64,000 nt of DNA from Monodelphis domestica (Eukaryota; Chordata; Mammalia; Didelphimorphia; Didelphidae): positions 167,496,210-167,560,209 of the forward strand of contig NC_077234.1 in assembly GCF_027887165.1 (NCBI RefSeq), read 5' to 3'. Shown here piece by piece: positions 50,683 to 62,540 of this stretch (positions are counted from its first letter, which is position 1; each line of letters opens with the position of its first letter). Position numbers and translations under genes: made by a program. The notes below the pieces were generated by a model. The model made no database searches. It was not told the DNA's origin and saw only the letters and a program-made list of their open reading frames with translations.

Positions 50683-51424
50683 AACCAGTAAATAGGGAAA
50701 GATTGAAGAGTAGAAAAAGAATGGAGAAGACAGTAAAGGGAACATTCTGGAGATGATGGAATGGGATGGAGTAAGAGTATACATCATTAGAGGAATTTTT
50801 TATCAGAGGATTTAGTGAAGAAGATAGGTGATATGGAGGAGTGGGGGGAACAGTTAATCTGAAACTTTTTCAGTGAAGTGTGGGGTAAGGTTATTAGGTG
50901 ATGGGTTTGGGGAGAGGAGTTGGAAGGGGAAGTCTTAGGCTTGAAGAAGTTTCGAAATAACTAATGTGTTTAATGGGTTAGGAAACTTGGCATTGATTTG
51001 ACACAGTTTTAGGCCATGTTGAGATTGATTAACATAATTTAATTTTATAATGTGCTCAAACATCATGGTTTCATATTTTCTTCTAATTCCAAAGATCAGA
51101 AATGGACATTTCTCTACTTATTATGTAAAATAACATTAATAAAAAGGTAGATATCTAGCTGTTACTTTCATTTTTTTTTAAACAAGAAAACCTTATTCTG
51201 TATCTGGCTCTGAAATTGATGTTCTTGAACTTTTGGTGCAGGGTGTCAAGTATCCTTTTGACAGTCCTGTGAAACCTATGATTCCTTCTAAGAATTTTCA
51301 AATGTGTAAAAATAAAGTGTATAATTAACCAAAAATAAATAAATAAGCTAAAAGGCAGTGTTCCACTTTTTCTATGAAACTCCAGAGGGTAGGACTAGGA
51401 CCAATGAATGGGCAGAAGTTTTAG
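50683..51424. other. Unassigned sequence
   Basis: The block tcctgtgaaacctatgattc at about 51265 may belong to an old DNA transposon; not assigned. Confidence 0.3.
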
Positions 51425-51645
51425 GTACGTAAATTTTAAATGAGGAAGAAAAAAATATAACTGTCAAAACGTGGAATAGATTTTCCTATGAGGTAGTGAG
51501 TTCTCTGTCCCTTGAGACATTTAAGACTACTTTGCTACTGTCTGTGTTGCTTTGGAGAAGATTCATGCTTTTTTAAAGAAGCTGAATTATATTACATTTT
51601 AAAGTCCTTTAGAATCTTAAGAACTGTGATTCTATGTGTATTTTA
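51425..51645 (+). mobile_element. L3/CR1-type LINE 3' end
   Basis: gaggtagtgagttctctgtc, then cctttagaatcttaagaact and gtgattctatg follow the CR1/L3 3' end order. Confidence 0.6.
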
Positions 51646-52779
51646 TGTTTTTCTACTTTTTATGTGCTCTGCTTGCATATCTCTACCAGCCACAAAATCA
51701 AACAATAAGTTAGCCCTTGAAACGGCAGTAGGTGGTTTCTGCTTTTCAAATCTACAAATCACAGATATGTGAGTTGTCTCCAGAAAAGCAAAAGGCACCA
51801 GAATGTCTGCTAATCACAGTACATTTTAAGTTATTCATGGTATTTTGACAGAGATCCTGAGGACAAGAGATATTCTACTGAGTCACAGTGTCAGCTATAA
51901 TACAACTATTTTAACTTACTGGAAATGTTTCTTCTATGAGTCACAGAAACAAAATGATCTGAGAATTTAAATGTTTTCTAACAGACAGATATTTATTTCA
52001 CAGCTGTACTTTTTTACGGAATACCATAGTCTGTGAAAATACTAGACATTATAATGACTTTGGAAAACTTTAATCTTCAAAAGGAGTTTCTGAGAAAAAA
52101 GAGGACTCCCTTTTCAATAGAATAATTTGTTTTCCTTCATCAAAATTGTCTCTCCACAAGTCATTTATCAAAAGTGTCAAAATTATTTTAATACTAAACT
52201 GCACTCCGATTAAGGGTTTGATTCTTCTCTTCCCATATTCTGTAAACCTGCTTACTTTATAGTCTGTTGAAAATGGAGATTAGGCTGAATAAAAATTAAA
52301 GTGGAATTCTCTCTCCAAAGTTATTAGAGCAGGGGTCCAGCTATTTATTCTTGAAGTGTGTGTAGCTGCTAGAACTGCCTAGTGGAGTGTAAATGAGCCA
52401 CAAGTGTAGGAGTAGAGCTATGGTGAGTAGAAATTCCTTCATTTTAACTACTTCACCACAGCAATACTCCTTAGGAGCAAAGCCCTCTTTAGTCAAAACT
52501 CGGATATTCCAACCACTTGAAGAGCCAGCTGAAGAGTGAACTCCAGGGAGACCTGAGGGAAGGGAGATTTCTATGATGTGGCTAATCTCCGTGTTTGACT
52601 ATCACACTCAGAGGTACTATTCTGTGACCTGCCAGCAGATGGGAAAAAAGAAGATCCTAAACCAGATTTTTGAAAAAAAAAGTCAAGGAAAAGCAGACTT
52701 ATAATTTAAAAGTGGAGAAAGAAGTCTGAGTTTTCTAGGAGAAGAAAAAAAAAAGCCTTGACAATTTAAGGTCTTCCAC
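51646..52779. other. Unique upstream flank of ITGBL1
   Basis: No repeat recognised. A RUNX-type ACCACA at 52455-52460 is a weak motif match only. Confidence 0.4.
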
Positions 52780-53333
52780 TCATCACCCAAATAATGGAGG
52801 GCACTTCCTAAAAACTCTCAAGCTGCTGTTCCCACTAATGTTTTCTGATCAGTGTGGGCTTGCCCCCATCGCCCATCACATCTCATTGATCATCGAGCAT
52901 AATCACTCCTAAAAGCGAGTCCAAATATTCTCTGTTCAAATATTTATGGTGCCTGTACTTGAAGAACTAGATGGTTTTCTCAAATCTGTGAACAGGACAC
53001 TTTTTATGTCAAAATAAACCATCTGCTTGTACAACTGTTTCTAATTACTTCCCTGCCTAGACTGTAAACTTTAGGGCTTGGCACCAACATCCCGCCCAGA
53101 GGAGTCCGGCTGCTGCCCAAATCCTTCCAGGCAGCTAATCAAAGGCACTTGCAGCCCGGAGAAGAGCTTCAAGTTCGTTTTGGACAGTTCTGGCATTTGC
53201 AAACCAAGGTGGCCGGCTGGCTAGCTGTTCATCTGTCCGTCTGATTGCCTGGCTGGCTGCTGGAGTCTTCTCCCGTGCTACCCCTACCTTGCAGAAGGGC
53301 AGACCTGCTCCCGAAAACTGGGACTATCTCATC
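52780..53333 (+). promoter_or_regulatory. ITGBL1: Presumed ITGBL1 promoter and 5' UTR
   Basis: This is repeat-free sequence directly upstream of the ITGBL1 start codon. GC content rises from about 53040 but I see no CpG island. Visible motifs are an inverted GC box cccgccc at 53091-53097, a TCF/LEF-type ATCAAAG at 53138-53144, and repeated ggctggct blocks at about 53215-53260. No TATA box sits at a convincing distance. I see no ATG between 53040 and 53333, so the leader appears free of upstream ATGs. That this is the promoter is inferred from position; the TSS is unknown. Confidence 0.55.
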
Positions 53334-53431
53334 ATGCACACGCAGGGACTCAGCAAATTCTTCCTGCTGGCTTCAACCCTTTTCTTCACTGTGTCGTCAG
53401 CTGTTCCCCAAGGTTTCTCGCCATCTCTGAG
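53334..53431 (+). CDS. ITGBL1: ITGBL1 coding exon 1 (start codon and signal peptide)
   Basis: Integrin beta-like 1 is a secreted protein of about 494 residues in mammals, built of ten integrin-type EGF repeats. This exon encodes residues 1-32 and two bases of codon 33. Visible features are Met-His-Thr-Gln, then a hydrophobic core (FFLLASTLFFTV, residues 9-20) and a small-residue cleavage zone (SSA, 21-23), i.e. a signal peptide, followed by VPQGFSPSLR. The human protein as I remember it has SAVPQSFSPSLR at the same place, which identifies the gene. The exon ends AG before the donor gtaagt (53432-53437), splitting an Arg codon after its second base. The start is the first ATG I see in the flanking 300 bases, with A at -3. 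The join to the exon at 54623 is in frame. I am confident of the gene; the exact TSS is not visible. Confidence 0.95.
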
Positions 53432-54622
53432 GTAAGTTGGCTTTGGTATCCTAAAAGGCATCCGTAGTTGACAATGGCTTGGTGTGGCAGTGAGTCCCCA
53501 GCTATCCCTACTAATTGTCCTGGCTCTACAAGAGTTCCTAAGATGAAGGTAGGAGGAGAAAGCATTTTCAACCCACTCTCATTTCTCTCTAAATCCAGAA
53601 TTCTATGTTTCAAAACTTTTAGATTGCTTTTTCTCTTTACAAATATATGTGCATAAATAGATATTTTCCCCACATACAAGTCCATACAGGGAGAAATCTG
53701 TATATAGTAAAGCACTCATTGCTATAGGGCTCATTTTTTAAGCTGTTCAGATATATAATGAGGCATACTCAACAATTCCACATTCTAAAAGTCTCTGCGT
53801 AATGACAACAATAGAAAGAGATCACCCCAAGGAATATATATTATATTTCAAAAGGCATCCATGGGACCCTTTTAAATTTCTACTGTTTTATACTATCTTT
53901 GTCTTAGGCAAGTTTACTTTTTTGAATCCCTAGGAAGAAGGTAAACAGCTGTAGCTATAAATAGCTTTGTCTTTCAAAAAGGAATTGAAAAGTTTTCAAG
54001 AGAATTTTTAAAAATCAAGTGTCACACACTGGATTAATTTATTCAAACTTAAACATGTGTGTATGATTCAAAGACCAAAAAAAAAATCAAAATCAAAAAG
54101 TCCAGGGGCAAATGCAATTCTCCACTTTTTAGCTACTGTCCTGGCATCTTTAGTGGACTATTCAAGGGCTGCTGGGCAGATCTGGACAACCTTTGCCCAC
54201 TAGGTAGCCAGGCAAATCAATCCATGAGCTGCCAGGCCACGGGGCAGACCTTCTGAGAAACTGCTTCCACCTAGGGATAGTGGATATGGCCTTTGGCAAA
54301 GCGGCACTTGCAGTTCAAGGAAAGTGATGAATACTGGGGTGGCCTGAGCCTGCGCAAGCTAAATTAGGGCAACAGGTGTAGTAAGAGAAATAATTAAAGT
54401 CTCCCGTGAGTCCACACAGGAAGACTGTTTTTTTTCCAATTCTTTTCAAAGATTTCCACCGGTCCTCATTGCTGGTCACTGCGTTAGGTATATTGTTCTG
54501 CGTCGGAAAGGTGAGAGGCTTAGGGGCAGAGAGTGGAGACAAGGGCGTGTAGAGAAACAGTCGGGAATAACCCATATTCTTTGCCCTGGTAAATAAATGG
54601 GCTTTTTTTTTTGTCCCCGTAG
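53432..54622 (+). other. ITGBL1: ITGBL1 intron 1
   Basis: This 1191-bp intron starts gtaagt and ends in a T-rich tract followed by cag-type acceptor ccgtag. I recognise no interspersed repeat with certainty. The stretch 54059-54100 is A-rich. Splicing joins phase 2 to phase 2, completing Arg33. Confidence 0.85.
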
Positions 54623-54840
54623 GAGCGGGCCCGGTGCTACCTGTAGGTTGTCCCGGGCGGAGGCAGAACGCAGGTGCCGAGCACCCGGGCAGCCCCCCGG
54701 GAGCGAGCTGTGCAATGGCAGAGGCCACTGTGACTGCGGAGTCTGCATCTGCCACGTGAAGGAGCCCGGCATGTACCTGGGACCACTGTGCGAGTGCCAC
54801 GAATGGGTGTGTGAAGCCTACGATGGGGAGACCTGTGCAG
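54623..54840 (+). CDS. ITGBL1: ITGBL1 coding exon 2 (first integrin-type EGF module)
   Basis: The acceptor is a pyrimidine run followed by ccccgtag (ending 54622). The first base completes the Arg codon begun in exon 1. The exon encodes residues 34-105 plus one base of a Gly codon, then donor gtaagg at 54841. Eleven cysteines are visible (residues 40, 51, 63, 69, 71, 74, 76, 89, 91, 96, 104), including the integrin-EGF signature around [13 protein letters not shown] (65-77), CECHEW (89-94) and a terminal YDGETCAG. The spacing follows the human protein, which from memory has [17 protein letters not shown] and [12 protein letters not shown] at the corresponding sites. The 218-bp exon is GC-rich compared with its surroundings. 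No stop or shift is seen. The protein continues in exons outside the window, starting with the second base of the split Gly codon. Confidence 0.95.
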
Positions 54841-55484
54841 GTAAGGGGACAAAGACTAGCGTCGGGATCTATAGAATGCGCTTTCCCTTCCGAGAGGCCC
54901 TGTAATAAATATCCCTACCTTTGAGAATGTTTCCTGAGTAATTGATTTCTGAGACTTCTGTCGTGGTGGCCTGGGTGGGTTTCTGTGAAGAGAATTTAGT
55001 GGACAAGAAGCCCGAGTTTTCCTGTTACTGCTAAAAATGTTATTTTTAACCAGGTCTTTTGGGGATAATTTATTCTAATGTCTACCCTCCACTATCAACT
55101 CAAGTTTCTGGATCAAAGGGTTTTTGTTGTTGTTTTTAATCACTGGAAATTTTCCCTCTACACTAACTTAGCGAGCTCATTTGCTTCTCTTTGAGGTCCT
55201 CCTTTTAGACAAAATTCATCATCCTGTTGATGAACTTTGATTCCATAAAGTTTTTTACTGCCCTGAAGAGGAATTCCAGATCATGAAATATAGACCATAC
55301 TATCAATGTCCCAACTAGGGTGGGGCAATGAAAACTTTGCCCAAAGGATCCAAAAATTAGAAGCTGCTGATAACACTTTTACTCTTTTATCAGGTAGAAA
55401 TGACTGAGATTATACCAATTTTTGTTTGCTTGTTTTTGTAACTAGACTTGATCAACAATTCTTACCCAATTTGTAATCCGAAAG

Positions 55485-55610
55485 AGTTCCCAATGCAATG
55501 GAGAAGTTAATTGACTTAGGCAGGATCACATGGTGCCAATGGTAGGACTGAAATTGAGTTTTTCCTGACTTTGAGATCAATTATTCATCCACTAGAGTAG
55601 GTGGCCTCTC
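55485..55610 (-). mobile_element. MIR fragment in intron 2
   Basis: ttgacttaggcaggatcaca and ggtaggactgaaattgagtt resemble a reversed MIR core. Confidence 0.5.
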
Positions 55611-56104
55611 CTAGCCCCTACTTATCAAGCTTAGTTAAAACAGGAAACAATCAGCCGCTTCCACACTGCAGGTGATGTCTTCTTCAGTAATGCTCCAACC
55701 CACCCCTGTCTCCATATGAACCCAAAGGGTCCTCTTCAGCAGTTACCTTAGGGGCAGTGGGCAACCTACCTCCCTTTCCTCTTCCACCTCACAGAATAAG
55801 GTTCTTGGTGTGTGTCCTGCAATGGAACCTTCCTTGCCCCTGATATTGAAGGTGTCTCTCAGAGATTTCCTCTCCATGACTGAATTTGTTTCTAAAACTT
55901 ATCTAAAATTCCTTTCTTTTGCTTGCTCCAAGGAAAATTTGAGAACCTGTTCTGCAAGTCAAAATTGCTCATCATTCTGCTGCTGTAGGTTTATATTTTG
56001 CTTAAAAACTAGTGACGATTTTGTTCCATTTTTTTCTAGATTTCTAGTTTTCTTATATCTTTAATTTGGGGGCTACCTGCCCATTTTAAGTCATAGCCAA
56101 CCTG

Positions 56105-56240
56105 AGAACCCTAGATCTCCAACTGGAGAGGCCCTTTGTTCAAGCCTCCCAAGATAGATAAAGAATGTGAGGAAGATAGATACCAAATGAGTTGTCCAAG
56201 GTCATATACATAGTTCTCTAGAGGTAGAACTTCATATGGG
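56105..56240 (-). mobile_element. MIR-like fragment in intron 2
   Basis: gagttgtccaaggtcatata and an upstream gatctccaactggagaggcc fit a reversed MIR; diverged. Confidence 0.4.
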
Positions 56241-58639
56241 GGCTGCTCAGCGATGGAAAAAGTAGTCATGCCAATGAGCAAGAGGACTGAGCACAGGGGC
56301 TGCTGTCCAGTGTGTTTATACTCTGCTGGGCCATGGTTCAGTTCTTTAATTATAAATTAAAACATTTGCAGCTGGTTTTAACTGGTGTCTTATGACTCAA
56401 AGCTTCATTCCACTCTACCACATTCTATCCTGGGTTGAGATAAGAATGTTTGTTAGAAGGTCTAGAATTCATGTAAATAGGAAGATAAGCATTTGCTATA
56501 TAAGCCATATTGCACCTTTCTCCCCTTTGAACTTCTTTGTGAATCTTTTGAATTGTGGTTGGTGTTTTATAGCTAACTGAGAGTAGGGTGCAAGAATAAC
56601 TCCTCTTATACTCTCTTTATTATTTTTCCGAGAGGATTGATAGGGAAAAGGGGTCAGAACAGTCTTTGCTTCTAAGGGACCACCTCTAACCTCCTTCCTA
56701 GTTTTTCATAAAACGTGTCATTTTCTGAGGCCAAGAGCCTCAATTAGGTCATTGTGAATGTTACAGGAATTCCGTTAGTAAAAGGATAACACAAATGCAT
56801 TCCAACAGCGGGTTTGGCAAGTCTCGTAGGAAAAAAAGAGCAACTTCTTTTAGCAACAATGTAGCTAAGAATATGAAGTCCAATACTAACACCAGACTAT
56901 CAAGAACAGTTTATTACCCAAAATGCTTGGGGCTGCCATCGAGAGCCTCCTGATATTCTCACAGAGATATGCTGACTGTTCAGCAGTGGAAAAAGAAGTC
57001 GTGTGCTTCATTGGGAAGAATACAGGTGCTTCTGGCAGCTGGCTTCCTTTATGTAGGACCCAGGCTCCATCCTTTAAAATCGAATATGCCACAGTTTGTT
57101 ATCTTAACTCTCTAAGTCTGGGAAAGTAGAGTATTACGGAGGGAAGCCAATTGGAAGGGGAAATACAGATCTCCTATTTCATTCCAAGTCCAATTGCTAT
57201 GTGGCTTTCATTACCTCTGCCATTTCCTCCTCTAATATCACGAGTTCTTAACACTCATCTTTTGATTTGGTTTGCTTTTGTTGAAAAAGTGAGAGTTGAA
57301 AGGGAAAAGTCCTCAACTGAGCAGCCAGATTATTAAAAGCCATTAGGTAAAAATCCTCATGAAAGAATCTGGGCTGATTTTGTTGTCTAAGTGGGGAAAT
57401 GTAACATTAGAGCTGTGAATCAGTGTTTTTCTTAATAAGTAAAGTGGCTTAATATTAATAGGGGATGATGCACTGTGATAAAGGGTTCAGAGGACTGAAT
57501 TTGTCTGCATAAAGTGGACATCTCTTTCTGATATAATCTGTCAAGGCTTTCTCTATCAATAAGAATTTGTGTCTGGGTAAGACTAGTAAAAAGTTAGAGA
57601 TGAGAATGCCAAGCCAATTGTTGGAAACCTAGGTTGGGCCAGGGTAACTCTAGAGTCCCTGTATAAATAGATATCACAGCATGCACCCTAAAAATTCATC
57701 CCCCTAAAGGTCTGAGATAGTCGATTTAAGTGCCTGCTTAGCCTCTAGAATTTTCAAAATCAGAAATTCTTAAGATCATGTCCCATAAGAAGCCATATGA
57801 TGTTGTGACAATGACACATGAAAGTTATATCAAGTCTAATTTACTCTTTTAGGGGCATGATCTGCAATGAAAGTAACTCATTATCTTTTCTGTGGCTTAT
57901 TCCCTTGATTGGTTCAGGGCCATGAAAGGTCAGAATGAGATGAATATTTTGTTTGGTAGCTGAGGAGAGAGATTATCTGTATCATGACCTTTTAAATTTC
58001 TGTGTGAATTTCTCATTCTGGGGAGCATGAGGTTCAGAAGAAAATCAGGTTTAAATTCTTATTAATCCTATCAAGAACTAATCATTTTCTTCAATTTCCA
58101 ATTTTGTTTATTACTCTTGAGTCTCCCACAGAATTATGTAGTTTGAGATAGGACCCAATGATCATTCCTTTGAATTTTATTATCTGGTAAACAAAATACA
58201 TTGTTCTGTGCAGGGATGCATTGATAAATGATTAAGAACTAGCTTGCTGGGGGAATAGATGTAACTAGGATATGCTTTTAAGTGTAATCTTCATTTTTAA
58301 TATTTTCTTTATCATTTTTATAAGTCTAGACAATGAATAAAATAGCAAATCAAGCCTTGATCTGTGGCATTTGTAAATTTCATAGTTAGAAATGCACACA
58401 CTGAAAATTCAATAATTAGATTAATACATTCTGGGCATATTACTTTTAATTTCCACAATGTTTTTATGACTAATCATGATTGTGCAGGTTTCCAGAAGTG
58501 AAGTCTGTGGACCGCAATCTCAGTCTGCTTCTACATGAGAAATTTCTGGAACAGTTTAGGAACAAACACTGATAAAGTACTAAGAAAAGCATTGCCATAA
58601 TTTTGGCCACTAGGCATGTGGGTAGATGGATGGTAAAAT

Positions 58640-58770
58640 ATTTGCTAAGTACTTATCTGTGAAATATTGGCCAAGTCATTTCATCTCCCTGTTTCTCAAT
58701 TTCTTCATTAGTAGATTGAGGGGCTTGGACTAAATGACCTCTAAGATTCTAACAACTCTAAAACTAGCAT
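58640..58770 (+). mobile_element. MIR in intron 2
   Basis: attggccaagtcatttcatc, tgtttctcaatttcttcatt and actaaatgacctctaagatt give the MIR core and 3' part. Confidence 0.7.
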
Positions 58771-59939
58771 CAAGAACTATTTTACTGGCTATAATGTTCT
58801 GTTCAATTTAGTATTTGGGAAATATTGTTGAATTCATGACATGTCTAGTGTCTTCCTTTCTTGAAGAATGTATTTGTAATATACAAGGGTAAGGCTTTGG
58901 AAGTAGCTTGCATTCCTTCATCTGAAATCTTATGTTTCAAAACATTTTTCATGATCATCTATGGCCATTTTTGTACCAAAACCACGGAGTGTCAACCCAT
59001 TAGAGTGTGTCCCCAAAGTACTGATGTGGTTTTAAGCTGTGAAACCTCAAAACCACTATAAGACTTAATCTATTCAAGTTTTTAAAAGCAACAAGTCTTT
59101 TAGGACAACCTTGTATGTTGATTTGGTTTTGAGAATTTATAAGTTTTTAAATAATTTCTCAACTTCTTCATTTGCAACAGACATTTATACAAAAATTGTA
59201 ATGATCTTCATGATTATCTCCTTGCTCATGCTTATCGTGAGCACAACAAAGAGAAATGACCATGTCTCGTGAAATAATTTGCTTTAGAACATAGAATGAA
59301 ATAAACTCCATCAACTCTTTATTAACCCATTCCAACAGGACTTGTGCTAATACTTTTATTTGGTTACTTGGTATCCTCTGGTTCACTTAGAAGAAGAAGG
59401 TTAATATTTATAAGTTAGCTACATATAATATAGTTATATATAATAAAAGATTCAGTTCCTGCATTAGAGTATCAACTTAACACTGGAAAAAGATCTTGCA
59501 TAGAAAGTACCAATAGTTGAATTAATTTTTAAAGATAATGAAGCCAACAAATTAACTTTCTCTGCCCCATCTACCAAAGCTCTGTTATTGGCACTCTATA
59601 AATGAAAGGGAAACAGCACAGGAATAAGGACAATTTTGTATTTTCCCTTGCTTCTTGTGTTGCCATGGTCAATATGTAGCTATCTTAATGCTTCCATGAT
59701 GCTGCTCCCCAGACTTCACATCTATCTGAAACTTTAAGCTTCTGATGTGAAACTTGAGGCTTCTGATGAGTAACTATTTACCCTACATAGCCAGGAATCA
59801 TGCCATCTTCACACTGTCATGATCATGTGAACAAAAGTCCATCATCAACAAATCACTTCAAGTTACTTCCTTGTGACTTCTAATTAGTTGGCATTCAGCT
59901 TGTGCAGCAACCAGATATATTATGATAATCCTTGGCCAA

Positions 59940-61651
59940 TTTCCCTTCTAGATTTTGTCTGTCTTCTAATTTCAGGTGTATTGGTTTTGTTTGTGTAAAC
60001 ATTTTTAATTTGGGGTAATTAAAATCTGCTCTATTAATTTGCTTGTACCACCACTACTCTCTAGTTTTCCAACTCTTCTGTTTCTAGATAGAGAGTTTTC
60101 CCATCTTTGGGATTTTTGGTTTTATCAAACACTAAGTTGCTATGCTCTTTTGCTTCTTTATGTTGGGCTTAATCTGTTCCATTGATTAACTCCTCCAGTT
60201 CTAATCCAGTACCAAATTATTTTGATGACTACAGTTTTATAGTAAAGTTTGAAATCTGGTACTATTAGACCTCCTTTCTCTTTTTTTTTTTTGCATTGAT
60301 TTCCCTAATAAATTTAACCATTGTTCCTCCAAATGAATGTTATATTTTTTCTAGCTCTACAAGTCAGTTCTTAAATTTGATTGATATAGATAGCACTTGA
60401 TGAGTAAATTACTTTTAGTAATATTGCCATTTTATTATATTGATTCAGATTCTCATAAGCAGTTAATATATCATCAACTAATTAAATTTGTGCATCTAAT
60501 GTTTGAATGATGCTTTCATAGTTCTTGTATGCATCTTGCCATAGATTCCCAAGCATTTTATCCTTTCCATTACTTTTTAAACTGGATTTTCTTAGTCTAT
60601 CTCTTTCTTCAGGATTTCATTGTTAAGATAAGAATTAATGTTAATCTATAGGAGTTTTTATGTCTTACAACTTTGCTAGTTATTCTTTTGACTAGTGTTT
60701 TACTTGATCTTTTAGGATTCCCTATGTGAACCTTCATAAGATCTATGAAAGTGATACGTCTGTTTACTCTGTGCATAGGCATAGCCTTATCCCTTCCATT
60801 TCTTTTTTCCTCACCTTATTTTAGCTAGCATTACCAGTACAATATTGAATAGTAGTGGTGATAACAGACATCCTTACTTCAGCCTTGATCTTATTGAACA
60901 GGCTTCTAGTTTATTTCTATTACAGATAATTCTTGCTCTTGGTTTTTGAGGGAAGTTATTTGTCATTTTAAGGAAAGCACCATTTATCCCTGTGCTTTCC
61001 AGTTCTGAGCAGTTTGGGGGGGGGGTTCTTTTTATAAACAGGAATGGATATTTTATTTTGTCAAGAGCTTTTTCTGCATTTATTGAAATAATTAAATGTT
61101 TTAGAAAGAAGAAAAACAACTGATTGATCACATGCGTCAATGGGGATATGATTGGGATGCCGACTCTAGACGATCACCCTGGTGCAATTAGCAATAATAT
61201 GGAACTAGGTCTTGATCAATGATACATGTAAAACCCAGTGGAATTGCGTATCAGCTGCCAGGGAGGTGGGGGTAGGAGAGGAGGGAAACAACATGAATCA
61301 TGCAACCATGGAAAATATTCTAAATTAATTAAACAAAAATTTTTAATTCAAAACATAAAATAGAAACAATTAAATGTTTTAAATTTTTAAATTTTATTTT
61401 TTACATTGAACTAGTTGTGAATTCGTGGCATAAAACCAGCCCAGTTTTCATATATGTTCTTTGAGATATATACCCTTATATATACTCTTATACCCTTGCT
61501 GGAATTTCATTTAAAATTTTTGCATTGTATTCATTAGATACATTGGTTTAGAGTTTTCTTTTTCTGTTTATGACTCTCTGCTTTAGGAATTAGAACCATA
61601 TATTTGTTATAGAAGGATTTCTTGTCATCTAATTCTGTGCCATCAGTCATT
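59940..61651 (-). mobile_element. Old L1 ORF2 in intron 2, with nested L1
   Basis: Reverse-strand ORF2 traces: ggttttatcaaacactaagt (60119), tctgttccattgattaactc (60173), caatattgaatagtagtggt (60840), tttctgcatttattgaaata (61071). After the nested insertion, tggcataaaaccagcccagt (61427) follows. ORF2 only; old, many stops. Confidence 0.75.
61104..61362 (+). mobile_element. Short L1 3' end nested in an older L1, with 19-bp TSD
   Basis: A 259-bp, strongly 5'-truncated copy of the L1 subfamily seen at 44.6 and 49.9 kb (atggggatatgattgggatg; ggtcttgatcaatgatacat). It is flanked by gaaataattaaatgtttta (61085-61103) and gaaacaattaaatgtttta (61363-61381), with one mismatch. Confidence 0.9.
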
Positions 61652-61659
61652 TACTAAAG

Positions 61660-61865
61660 CAGAGGAGTCAAACATGAAGCCTGAGGGCCTCACAAGGCCC
61701 ACAACACTCTGGGGTGCAATCAAGAAATATTTAACAAAATCAATAAAAAATAGACTGAAACATAGTTTTACTACATTTGAAAACCAAGTCAATATGTGGC
61801 CCAAAGGGATCCTTAAGTGTGGATATGAGTTTTATTTATTTATTTATTTTAGTTTTTCACTACTG
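61660..61865. mobile_element. Non-autonomous hAT-type element with perfect TSD
   Basis: 206 bp. Left end cagaggagtcaaac, right end (reverse complement) cagtagtgaaaaact. The 8-bp duplication TACTAAAG is perfect (61652-61659, 61866-61873). Internal caatatgtggcccaaaggga matches a marsupial high-copy repeat I recall. No coding capacity. Confidence 0.85.
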
Positions 61866-61873
61866 TACTAAAG

Positions 61874-62540
61874 CATCCAGATACTTTTAAGGTCCCCATT
61901 GCCCTTTTGACAAATCACTTGAATGAAAAATTACAAAACAAAGATTGTTTGCTCTGCCAAAAGTATACTATTTTGCTTGTCTTCCCATGTACCCTCCATC
62001 ACTGACTATCCATTTTTTGGGAGTTCATCTTTACTAATCTACTTATTAGGTGTAAGGTGAAGCTGGAGTGCTGTTCTGCTATGTATATTTATATTTGGAG
62101 CTTTTAAAATATGATCACTGATAGCTTGCATTTTTTCCTTTGGAATACTAGTATTCATATCCATTGACTGCTTAGCTATTTGCAAATGGCTCTTTGGATC
62201 ATCTATTTGTATCATTTTTTCTCATTGAAGATTTTCAGCTGGAACTTATGTAGGCATCTGAAACTCAACATACCTAAAAGTGAACTTACTTTACTCCCCA
62301 AAACTGCCCTGATTTCTAACTTCCCTCTTTCTAGTAAGGGTCCTATTTTCTTTCCAGTCCCCTAAATTTGCAACCTCAGACTCATTTTCAACTCTTTGGT
62401 ACCCTAACCCACCATACCTAATCAATTGCTGAATGTTGGCAATTAGATTATAGTTCTATCTATTTATTTATTCATTTCTCTCTCTCACTCGCTATATATG
62501 GGGAAAATATGATATATTTATGTATATATATATAATAATC
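61874..62540. other. Unassigned intron sequence
   Basis: A (TTTA)n run sits just before it, inside the hAT element (61832-61850), and an AT-rich TCTA/TATA stretch lies at 62455-62538. Otherwise nothing recognised. Confidence 0.4.

Noticed and set aside
53245-53430. An alternative-frame open stretch over ITGBL1 exon 1
   Set aside because: It begins with TTG rather than ATG and shows no homology; the ATG frame gives the known signal peptide.
54315-54800. A 161-codon open frame on the minus strand overlapping ITGBL1 exon 2
   Set aside because: Shadow of the GC-rich EGF exon, crossing an intron boundary; no recognisable domain.
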